Part shown: one piece after another, positions 7,360 to 13,112 of the stretch
Layout: the number at the start of each line of letters is the position of its first letter
Position numbering within the stretch: the first letter of the stretch is position 1
Assembly: GCA_947096075.1 (NCBI GenBank)
Contig: CAMUQE010000046.1
Span: 1-13,167, forward strand
Origin: Veillonella parvula
Lineage (GTDB): Bacteria > Bacillota > Negativicutes > Veillonellales > Veillonellaceae
Length of the DNA: 13,167 bases
Direction of reading: 5' to 3'
The notes under the pieces: generated by a model
Databases searched by the model: none
What the model was told of the DNA's origin: nothing
What the model saw: only the letters and a program-made list of their open reading frames with translations
Program-made: the position numbers and the translations under genes

Positions 7360-7441
7360 AAAGGCACATTGTTACTAAAACACCTTCTAAAATAGTCTTA
7401 ATTTTGGAAAGCATTAATATGTAACAATGTGCTTTTTAATT
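7360..7441 (+). terminator. Long nested hairpin terminator after the nitrilase-family gene
   Basis: Arms at 7360-7375 and 7421-7436 pair over 16 positions (one G-T), with the right arm running into TTTTTAATT. The 45-base loop holds a second imperfect stem (about 7383-7393 with 7401-7411), so the whole can fold into one long rod. The large loop is unusual for a simple terminator. Confidence 0.65.
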
Positions 7442-7462
7442 ATATTGTTTTAAATTCATATA

Positions 7463-7675
7463 CTAAAACTCTATAAGCTTCCACATATCTTCTGGAACCT
7501 GTTCAAGAGGTTTATTTTTAGCTATTGCTTCTTTTAGAATGTCAATAGTATCTTGCACCTCTTGTTTATCCTTTGTATCTGGATCATGAAGGATGACACG
7601 ATTTAAAGAATCTTTACCAAATTGCTTTAAATACTCTTTTTCCACTTGATTAAGTTCACGGCGTAAGTATTTCAT
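7463..7675 (-). CDS. Small hypothetical protein
   Basis: A 70-residue soluble protein I do not recognise. It is highly charged and mostly helical by appearance (MKYLRRELNQVEKEYLKQFG, then a second Lys/Glu-rich helix around residues 40-55) and ends in WKLIEF. No signal peptide, membrane segment or Cys motif. The start is the ATG at 7675, preceded by the full AGGAGGTG at 8-base spacing; the in-frame GTG at 7684 directly abuts that ribosome site and cannot be the start. It stands alone between the terminators of its neighbours. The strong ribosome site argues that it is expressed. Confidence 0.72.
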   Translation of the reverse strand: MKYLRRELNQVEKEYLKQFGKDSLNRVILHDPDTKDKQEVQDTIDILKEAIAKNKPLEQVPEDMWKLIEF

Positions 7676-7790
7676 AGCTATCACACCTCCTATATAAAAA
7701 TCTAAAATATTTTATCATTCTAATCATTCCAATAGACCAACATAGTTTTTTATAACAATAATTATAAAATGATTTAAAGATTACCTCTAT

Positions 7791-7811
7791 AAAAAACGGC
7801 GTATTAACGCC
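7791..7811 (-). terminator. Terminator of the SpeE cassette, overlapping the stop codon
   Basis: On the minus strand, GGCGT (7807-7811) pairs with ACGCC (7798-7802), followed by G and TTTTTT. The loop contains the TAA stop codon (7804-7806) of the spermidine-synthase-like gene, so coding sequence and terminator overlap. Confidence 0.8.
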
Positions 7812-9306
7812 ATTTTTTTGTTGCTTCTATATAGTAGTCGATGATAACTGGTCTAGTAATGCTGCTAATTTCTACATCGTCTACCTTTTCATCACGACCA
7901 AATGTAAATAGTTTGGCCATAATATCAGGTGTAATATATCGCGTATCTACGGCAGTGATTGGTTTAATTTGTGAAAGTTCATGTTTTGTAGCCATGTTAA
8001 AGCCCCATTCTCCAAAGGTGGGAACTTGAACATGATAGGGATATACAAAAAAACCTTCACTAGCCAATGTTTTATTGATACTCCAGAACACCTTAGGCGC
8101 ATAGTACGGACTGGTAGATTGGACTACAAGAACACCACTTTCAGAAAGAGTATTGTAACATAAGCGATAGAAAATATTGCTATATAATTTACCAAGTGCT
8201 GCATTATTAGGATCTGGTAAATCAACGATAATCAGATCATATCGTTCTGAAGTACGCTCTAAAAATTTAAAGGCATCATCATTGATGATATGTACTCGCT
8301 CATCAGATAGTGAGCCTTGATTTAGTTCTACAATGAGCGGATTTGTTTTTGACACATCTGTCATAACCGCATCAAGGTCGACGAGCGTAATATTTACATC
8401 TCCATATTTCAAAAGCTCACGAGCGACTAGGCCATCGCCACCACCAAGGATGAGGATGTTTTTAGGATATACTACCTGTGCCATAGGAATATGTACCAAG
8501 GCCTCATGGTAGCGATATTCATCCATCGACGAAAACTGTAAATTGCCATCGATAAATAAGCGAATATCATCTTTATGACGTGTAATGATAACCTTTTGAT
8601 ACTGTGATTGTTGAGAAAAAACTATGGTATCTCGATACAACCCATTTTCAATGTATTTTGATATGCTTTCAGAGGTAACCAAACCTACCGTTAAACTAAG
8701 GGCAATACCTATAGCGGCAAGTTTCAAGGCACGTCTAAAATGCAAATGATGTCGATAACGAATCACCACAATAGCTGCGGCCGTAATATTCAACAAACCA
8801 CATAAAAAGGCAGAAGCCATATAACCGAGATAAGGTAATAACAGCAATGGAAACGCCACTGCCCCTACTAAACCACCGATGTAGTCAAAAGCAAAGACAG
8901 AGGACAACGTAACTCGTACATCCTTAGTATCCAGCTCTATAACACGTGCTAACAAGGGGATTTCCATCCCCACTAAACAACCTATGATAATCACCAACAG
9001 ATACATAATAATCTGATAGGACACGATGTATAGATTGCCCAAGAATATAGCAAGTGCACTAATACCACCAACGACACCCACGGCTAATTCAATACCGATA
9101 AACCAGTCATACAAATGGGTTTTAATATATTTACTAAGATAGGAACCAAGCCCCATAGCGGCCATATATAGGCCAATAGTAATGGAGTATTGCCACACCG
9201 TATCACCCGATATATAAGAGCTAATAGCGCCTATGATGAGCTCATAGCACAGTGAACAGCCCGATATAATAAAGGCCGTCAACAATAATAATCGGTGTGA
9301 TTTCAT
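7804..9306 (-). CDS. Membrane-embedded spermidine synthase-like aminopropyltransferase
   Basis: A 500-residue fusion of an integral membrane domain with a SpeE-type domain. About seven hydrophobic segments fill residues 5-212; the catalytic domain spans about 222-495. Motifs of polyamine aminopropyltransferases are present: Tyr236-Gln237, DGNLQFSSMDEYRYHE (253-268), the nucleotide-binding GGGDG (288-292), the acidic pair in VDLDAV (309-314), NDDAF (342-346) and the catalytic-site DLPDPN (362-367), followed by LYS. These enzymes transfer an aminopropyl group from decarboxylated S-adenosylmethionine to a polyamine; whether this membrane form does so is not shown. The start is the ATG at 9306, overlapping the DUF350 stop as TGATG, so the two are translationally coupled; a longer frame to 9339 lies inside DUF350. 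Last gene of the cassette. Confidence 0.88.
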   Translation of the reverse strand: MKSHRLLLLTAFIISGCSLCYELIIGAISSYISGDTVWQYSITIGLYMAAMGLGSYLSKYIKTHLYDWFIGIELAVGVVGGISALAIFLGNLYIVSYQIIMYLLVIIIGCLVGMEIPLLARVIELDTKDVRVTLSSVFAFDYIGGLVGAVAFPLLLLPYLGYMASAFLCGLLNITAAAIVVIRYRHHLHFRRALKLAAIGIALSLTVGLVTSESISKYIENGLYRDTIVFSQQSQYQKVIITRHKDDIRLFIDGNLQFSSMDEYRYHEALVHIPMAQVVYPKNILILGGGDGLVARELLKYGDVNITLVDLDAVMTDVSKTNPLIVELNQGSLSDERVHIINDDAFKFLERTSERYDLIIVDLPDPNNAALGKLYSNIFYRLCYNTLSESGVLVVQSTSPYYAPKVFWSINKTLASEGFFVYPYHVQVPTFGEWGFNMATKHELSQIKPITAVDTRYITPDIMAKLFTFGRDEKVDDVEISSITRPVIIDYYIEATKKWR

Positions 9307-9737
9307 CAGTGGATAGCTCCGGCAATTATGAGGGCACAACCCACAAAGATACCAAAGATCATAATGCCTGCCGCCGTATTCCCACGCATAATCTCTTCGG
9401 CTAAGGAATATTTACGGTGAAACGCATTAACCAAGAAAAATCCTACTAAGAATATAGCTATGCCAATAACAGAATACAAAAGGCTAGACACCAAGCCCTG
9501 TAAAAGATATTCCTCCACCGCTTGCGCTGATGGTGATTGAATAGCAGCGCGAACGATTTCGCCGATACCAATAAAGGATCCCGCACAAAGCCAAGCTACG
9601 GCACGATTGCCGCGCTTAATTTCAGTAGGGAAATCACCGGGAATAAAGACATCAATAATCCAATTACCAATAATCATCAGTATGATACCGATAAGGGAAA
9701 AGACAACCACATTTATAATATCTACGATATAAGGCAT
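9306..9737 (-). CDS. DUF350 family membrane protein
   Basis: A 143-residue integral membrane protein with four hydrophobic segments (about residues 5-32, 46-64, 80-105, 119-141). It shows the internal two-fold repeat of DUF350: RGNRAVAW at 42-49 and RGNTAAGI at 118-125 occupy matching places in each half. The family has no firm biochemical function. It is repeatedly found beside DUF4178 and spermidine-synthase-like genes and, as I recall from published context analyses, near PspA-type membrane-stress genes. AGGAGG lies 7 bases upstream of the ATG. It overlaps the downstream SpeE-like gene by one base and follows the DUF4178-like gene after 69 bases, so the three form one operon. Confidence 0.87.
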   Translation of the reverse strand: MPYIVDIINVVVFSLIGIILMIIGNWIIDVFIPGDFPTEIKRGNRAVAWLCAGSFIGIGEIVRAAIQSPSAQAVEEYLLQGLVSSLLYSVIGIAIFLVGFFLVNAFHRKYSLAEEIMRGNTAAGIMIFGIFVGCALIIAGAIH

Positions 9738-9806
9738 AATACCCTCCTACTATGTTTTAATAGCTTTTTTTAAACTGAAAATAATCGTGATTTACCTTAA
9801 CAAATA

Positions 9807-11057
9807 TTATTTGCCGGAGCTCGTACCCCCGCTATAACCGCCGCGACTGCCGGAACTACCATTACGAATACTGGTTGCATAAGATTCATATGGTGAATAA
9901 CTATAATTATTCGCCTTAGATAAACGTGCTGCATCTGTAGTACCCGCACCATGACCCGTCGAATAGTCAGACTTATATGGATTCTTCGTTGGATCATAAT
10001 CGGTATATGTGGATGAGGACTTATATTTTGTTTCATCTTGTCCATATCCGTTATACCAATACGAATTGCGATAGAACCAATAAGAGCGTGCACTTGAACG
10101 ATAACCGCCATCATTATTATGATTGTACGCAGCTTCTCTACTTTCAATACGAACTAAAACTGTATTATCCGTAGAGATATAGACCGTAATATATTCATAT
10201 TTAGTCAATAATGTTACTGTTTCCGTAGGAACCTTTTGCATCCCCTGTTGTTCTGATTGATATTTTGAAGCAACTGATATGTTATCATCTGTAATGTCTG
10301 TAAAAGCCGTGTTACCGTCTTGTGTAACTCGTTCAACCTCACCATCCAAGCCTTTAATGATATCTTGAGTCGTTTCATCAAGATTTAAAGATGATTGATA
10401 AATATCTGATTTCAGATTATTTGTGCCCGTAATGGATGTTACATATGTATATCGAGACGGATTGTCCTTAATATATTCAGATGCTGTATAAGGATGATTG
10501 AAAAAAGCACGTACATTATGCCACATGTGTATATCTAAATCAGGCGTATAAGCAAGAAAAATCACAATCATCCAAAAAGCAGGATAAAACCACTTTTTAT
10601 AACGTTGTTGTTTCATGCGTTTCTGAATAACTTCACTAAACTCGGGATCAGTGTCTAAAGTCACATAGTCCTTGCTAATATAAAAGCCTTGCGAATACTC
10701 TGTTTCGTCATCCCACACTTCTATTGAAAATGTACTCGCTCCACTTTCAGTTTCATACTCTTCATAATCCGCCGAGTCACTTGTATCTACGTCTACATCA
10801 CCCCAAACACCTCTAACTCGTTCACGTCCACTATCCACGAGCTTCATACCATCCGTGCTCATCCTACCACAAGGCTTTGTAAACTGATATTCGTTGCGGA
10901 TTTCATCCCAGCTTAGCCAATATTCATCTTCACCAACATGTTTTAAAAGTTTATACTCAAACCATGTATCGCCATAGTCATCTTCGTATTTTATCTTCCC
11001 CAGAATGGTGTATAAATCGTTCCTGATACGCAACGTATCACCATAATTAAACTCCAT
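9807..11057 (-). CDS. DUF4178-like membrane protein with low-complexity Tyr/Ser/Gly tail
   Basis: A 416-residue protein. Residues 1-135 are a beta-rich cytoplasmic domain resembling DUF4178 (WFEYKLLKH and DEYWLSWDE blocks, a CG pair near 63-64, EVWDDETEYSQGFYIS near 113-128). A hydrophobic segment follows (about 156-171). Residues 190-305 form a second mixed domain, and 310-416 are a Tyr/Ser/Gly-rich, probably disordered tail ending in SSGK. The function is unknown; in known neighbourhoods DUF4178 accompanies DUF350 and SpeE-like proteins, as here. GAGG precedes the ATG at 11057, with a promoter at 11135-11163. Its first 190 residues have a diverged paralogue in the next gene upstream, aligned without gaps around the Pro-Tyr at 189-190. 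The tail is absent from the paralogue. Confidence 0.82.
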   Translation of the reverse strand: MEFNYGDTLRIRNDLYTILGKIKYEDDYGDTWFEYKLLKHVGEDEYWLSWDEIRNEYQFTKPCGRMSTDGMKLVDSGRERVRGVWGDVDVDTSDSADYEEYETESGASTFSIEVWDDETEYSQGFYISKDYVTLDTDPEFSEVIQKRMKQQRYKKWFYPAFWMIVIFLAYTPDLDIHMWHNVRAFFNHPYTASEYIKDNPSRYTYVTSITGTNNLKSDIYQSSLNLDETTQDIIKGLDGEVERVTQDGNTAFTDITDDNISVASKYQSEQQGMQKVPTETVTLLTKYEYITVYISTDNTVLVRIESREAAYNHNNDGGYRSSARSYWFYRNSYWYNGYGQDETKYKSSSTYTDYDPTKNPYKSDYSTGHGAGTTDAARLSKANNYSYSPYESYATSIRNGSSGSRGGYSGGTSSGK

Positions 11058-11126
11058 AAATAGACCTCATAAAACACCTATACAAACGAAAATCATTAAT
11101 TCAAAATCTAATTATTACAACATACC

Positions 11127-11163
11127 TTACTATGATTGTACACGGATTGTGAAAGCCTGCCAA
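11127..11163 (-). repeat. 37-bp promoter direct repeat, copy B
   Basis: Identical to 11904-11940 except for one base (G/A in the spacer). Similarity stops abruptly at 11163, where a stub of speE begins, which marks the join of an old tandem duplication. Confidence 0.85.
11135..11163 (-). promoter_or_regulatory. Promoter of the DUF4178-DUF350-SpeE cassette (duplicated copy B)
   Basis: On the minus strand, -35 TTGGCA (11158-11163), a 17-base spacer and -10 TACAAT (11135-11140). It lies in a 37-base direct repeat (11127-11163) that matches 11904-11940 at 36 positions. Expected start near 11128, about 70 bases before the ATG. Confidence 0.72.
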
Positions 11164-11214
11164 ACAACCAGATAAAAGAAAAGCTGTCAGCAATAATAAT
11201 TGTTGTGATTACAT
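11164..11214 (-). pseudogene. 17-codon relic of the 5' end of the SpeE-like gene
   Basis: Read on the minus strand from the ATG at 11214, the sequence aligns with the first 17 codons of the SpeE-like gene (9256-9306) at about 41 of 51 bases. The relic reads M-stop-SQQLLLLTAFLLSGC against MKSHRLLLLTAFIISGC. Codon 2 is now a stop (TAA for AAA). As in the intact operon, its ATG overlaps the upstream gene's stop as TGATG. The match ends exactly at codon 17 (11164), where the duplicated promoter begins. It is too short to be functional. Confidence 0.8.
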
Positions 11215-11855
11215 CAACGGATAATTCTTCTAATAATAAAAACAGATACCACAATGATCCCAAGGACTATATTCCCAGCTACTATATAAGGCCATGTAAG
11301 GTCATCACGTATATCATGCAATATTTTTATATCAAAGATTGGCATATAAACTAGTAAGTTTGCAAAAATCCAAACTATGGGCCCTATAAACTTCATCTTC
11401 TTAGCAATATCCATTTTATCTAGAATAGACTCGGTTACCTCTACATCCTTTTCAACCGATACATATTCTTTATTGATATAAAAGCCTTTTAAATATTCCT
11501 TCCTATCGGACCATTCTTTAACAGAAAACGTATGTGTACCATTATTATTTTCATACTCTTTATAACGAGCAACATCAGAAGTATCTATCTCCGTATCACC
11601 CCAAGTGCCTATTGCCATCTGATAACCACTATTCACAATTTTCATATCCGATGGTAACGCTTTTCCACACGACTTTGAAAACTGGTACGCCTCTCGCCTC
11701 TTATCCCAACTGAACCAAAACTCTGCGTTATTCTTATGTTTAATTAGCTTATACTCATACCAAATATCTCCATGAGTATCAATGTATCGTATCTTGCCTA
11801 GAATAGTATATAATTCCCTTCGGATACGTAGCGTCTCGCCATAATTAAAATCCAT
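11214..11855 (-). CDS. Chimeric DUF4178-like protein fused to a DUF350 C-terminal end
   Basis: A 213-residue paralogue of the DUF4178-like protein at 9807-11057. Residues 1-190 align with it without gaps in the key blocks (MDFNYGETLRIR, YTILGKI, FWFSWD, YQFSKSCG), including a hydrophobic segment at 156-173. From residue 194 the similarity switches to the last part of DUF350: GNIVLGIIVVSVFII matches GNTAAGIMIFGIFVG of the neighbour, after which the gene stops at the same TGATG junction with a speE relic. About 1.1 kb (the second half of DUF4178 and most of DUF350) therefore appears deleted in frame. The result is a protein with two membrane segments and an RRIIR end. The ribosome site is weak (GAGA), but the promoter is conserved. 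It may be a functional new protein or a decaying copy; the intact frame favours some expression. Confidence 0.75.
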   Translation of the reverse strand: MDFNYGETLRIRRELYTILGKIRYIDTHGDIWYEYKLIKHKNNAEFWFSWDKRREAYQFSKSCGKALPSDMKIVNSGYQMAIGTWGDTEIDTSDVARYKEYENNNGTHTFSVKEWSDRKEYLKGFYINKEYVSVEKDVEVTESILDKMDIAKKMKFIGPIVWIFANLLVYMPIFDIKILHDIRDDLTWPYIVAGNIVLGIIVVSVFIIRRIIR

Positions 11856-11903
11856 AACCGTCTCTCATATTGAAAATTATACATGTAAAATGTATATTAC
11901 TTA

Positions 11904-11940
11904 TTACTATGATTGTACACGGATTGTAAAAGCCTGCCAA
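11904..11940 (-). promoter_or_regulatory. Promoter of the chimeric gene (duplicated copy A)
   Basis: The same promoter as at 11127-11163: -35 TTGGCA (11935-11940), a 17-base spacer and -10 TACAAT (11912-11917). Expected start near 11905, about 50 bases before the ATG at 11855. The 36/37 match contrasts with the strong divergence of the coding parts. Confidence 0.72.
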
Positions 11941-12003
11941 CACTTCTCAAATTTAAAAGAGAAGATAAACTCATTAAATGTATTTTAATATCAAAATAAT
12001 GAC

Positions 12004-12035
12004 AAAAAAGGACCTACAGTAATCTGTAGGTCCTT
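12004..12035 (-). terminator. Rho-independent terminator of the small gene at 12096
   Basis: A perfect 12-bp stem (12008-12019 with 12024-12035, core GGACCTACAG) and a 4-base loop, followed on the minus strand by TTTTTT overlapping the stem foot. About 60 bases beyond the stop codon. Confidence 0.88.
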
Positions 12036-12095
12036 ATATCTTGCTATATTTTTGTTTGATTTGATGTCATATATATCTATTATATATGAATCGCA

Positions 12096-12419
12096 CTAAT
12101 CTTCTATTTCTCGAATGTCATATTCAAGATTAAAAAATTTAATAAGCTTTAAAACATTATCTCGATTATAATTAGACGGAACTGGAATCAGTAATGTTTT
12201 ATCACTATTAATATATACCGCTTTTACGTCTTCTCCCCAAACAAAATCAGGAAAACACTCAGCCAAGCTAAGGTCTTCCCAAGTCTGGCTGCCAACAAGA
12301 AGAATTCCTTGACCTAATTTTCTTTGCATAGAACATATTACGTCCCACGCTTCGGCATAATCTGCTACGGGCACTGAATCTCTCATAAAATGTGGATTAT
12401 GATTTAAAACTTTTAGCAT
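12096..12419 (-). CDS. Hypothetical protein, 107 residues
   Basis: A small soluble protein I do not recognise. There is no signal peptide or membrane segment. It has an alpha/beta look: a helix around residues 20-35 (DYAEAWDVICSMQRKLG), strands GILLVGS (39-45), KAVYINS (66-72) and TLLIPVP (75-81), and a final helix with an acidic end (IREIED). The start is the ATG at 12419, with AGGAGGTG 6 bases upstream; the in-frame GTG at 12428 lies inside that ribosome site. It has its own terminator and a promoter candidate. It sits between the duplicated cassette and an IS remnant, a typical place for accessory genes. Confidence 0.72.
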   Translation of the reverse strand: MLKVLNHNPHFMRDSVPVADYAEAWDVICSMQRKLGQGILLVGSQTWEDLSLAECFPDFVWGEDVKAVYINSDKTLLIPVPSNYNRDNVLKLIKFFNLEYDIREIED

Positions 12420-12446
12420 TTCATCCACCTCCTATTATGTACCATA

Positions 12447-12475
12447 ATTACACCATATTTTTAAATTGTATGCAA
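12447..12475 (-). promoter_or_regulatory. Promoter candidate for the gene at 12096
   Basis: On the minus strand, TTGCAT (12470-12475), a 17-base spacer and TGTAAT (12447-12452, 5 of 6). The start would be near 12440, about 20 bases before the ATG. The -35 is weak. Confidence 0.45.
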
Positions 12476-12522
12476 TAGATTATTAACCAATCAGAACCAC
12501 CCTTAAAAGATGAAACTGCTAT

Positions 12523-12737
12523 TTAGAGTGGAATAAATACTAACGTATTCACATGATCTGCCATAATCTCCCCCTCAATAATCTTGCCCACTTATATTCA
12601 CATAAACGCCTTAATATTTCACGTAAACTATTTCTGTATTGATTATATATAACTTTACGTCTATACTTAGGTGTAAATACTATGTGGTATTTGCATAACC
12701 ATTTTATGTGCGCAAGACTCTGTGTCTTTGTTGCCAT
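12523..12737 (-). pseudogene. tnpA: Truncated, frameshifted IS200/IS605 transposase TnpA
   Basis: The N-terminal part of a Y1 HUH transposase, the single-strand transposase of IS200-type elements, normally about 130-150 residues. The first 48 residues are typical (MATKTQSLAHIKWLCKYHIV, then FTPKYRRKVI) up to CEYK. A one-base deletion near 12593 then shifts the frame. In the other frame the family sequence resumes as KIIEGEIMADHVN before a stop at 12523. The HUH motif, normally DHVH, reads DHVN, so the second metal-binding His is lost as well. The catalytic Tyr and the C-terminal half are missing. It cannot be active. Its ribosome site AAGGTGA lies 7 bases before the ATG, inside one arm of an 11-bp inverted repeat. 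Confidence 0.85.
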
Positions 12738-12890
12738 ATAAAATCACCTTTCTTTTGCATATAATGCGGCTTGAACACCTACATTATACTTAAGCAAGGT
12801 GATTTTTTATATAGCTTTCATTGCCACACCCGCATAACGGGTAGTTTTATGGCTCGCGACTACGTCGCGAACCAGTCTAAAGACAATAAT
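12738..12890 (-). mobile_element. IS200-type left end and tnpA leader (copy 2)
   Basis: The non-coding end upstream of the broken tnpA; 12766-12884 repeats bases 1-120. AAAATCACCTT (12740-12750) and AAGGTGATTTT (12796-12806) form a perfect 11-bp inverted repeat that would pair the tnpA ribosome binding site in its mRNA, the translational control known for IS200. The outer hairpins are partly decayed here: 12828-12832/12838-12842 keeps only 5 pairs and 12854-12859/12865-12870 keeps 6, against 7 and 7 in copy 1. The outer limit is the GTCT-AA-AGAC repeat at 12875-12884. Confidence 0.75.
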
Positions 12891-12896
12891 AAAATA

Positions 12897-12921
12897 AGCC
12901 ACCGCATCATATGCAGTGGCT
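12897..12921 (-). terminator. Hairpin, possible terminator downstream of tRNA-Leu
   Basis: GCCACCGCA (12898-12906) pairs with TGCAGTGGC (12912-12920) with one mismatch and a 5-base loop. On the minus strand it is followed by TTATTTTATTATT, a moderate T-rich tail, and then by the IS end. It lies about 190 bases beyond the tRNA 3' end. Confidence 0.5.
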
Positions 12922-12938
12922 ATTATAACCCTCATATA

Positions 12939-13008
12939 AAAGGGGCAAATATTTATTATTTAAAGGGGCAAATATTTATTATTTAAAGGGGCAAATAAGG
13001 GGCAAATT
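12939..13008. repeat. 23-bp tandem direct repeats with GGGGCAAAT cores
   Basis: Two full 23-base units (12939-12961 and 12962-12984) are followed by a third core (12985-12996) and a fourth at shorter spacing (12997-13008). The GGGGC starts are at 12942, 12965, 12988 and 12999. They lie about 105-175 bases from the 3' end of tRNA-Leu. Between them and the tRNA (13009-13112) nothing is seen but loosely repeated GTTAC/TTACAAT words. Arm-type integrase sites are one reading; the array is too short and lacks the repeat-spacer form of a CRISPR. Confidence 0.8.
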
Positions 13009-13112
13009 GTTGTTGCAATGCGTTACTCTTTATCTTTCAAATATCCTTGTAAATGCTTTATCTGTTACGATTTATTACAATTCGTTACAATCTGTTAATC
13101 AGCAAGTAGAAA

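Noticed and set aside
9307..9339. Longer start for the SpeE-like gene
   Set aside because: The extra 11 codons lie inside DUF350 with no ribosome site. The ATG at 9306 forms the usual TGATG coupling, which is also preserved in the duplicated relic.
9797..10147. Open frame of 116 codons on the minus strand
   Set aside because: It lies in another frame of the DUF4178-like gene's tail; its His/Ile/Met-rich composition comes from the Tyr/Ser/Gly-coding sequence, and it has no ribosome site.
11127..11163. The 37-bp repeat as an IS target duplication or attachment site
   Set aside because: It contains a well-spaced promoter at the same place before both DUF4178 genes, and the flanking speE stub explains it by tandem duplication.
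12429..12522. Right end of the IS200-type element left of the broken tnpA
   Set aside because: A GGGTGGTTCT word on the minus strand could belong to a right-end hairpin, but no paired arm is seen, so no boundary can be placed.
1..12890. The two IS ends as a composite transposon carrying the whole window
   Set aside because: IS200/IS605 elements move as single strands from one left and one right end, and both copies here are in the same orientation with differing decay. The core genes between them look chromosomal.
12939..13008. CRISPR array
   Set aside because: The repeats are direct tandem units without variable spacers, only four short cores, and no cas genes are present.
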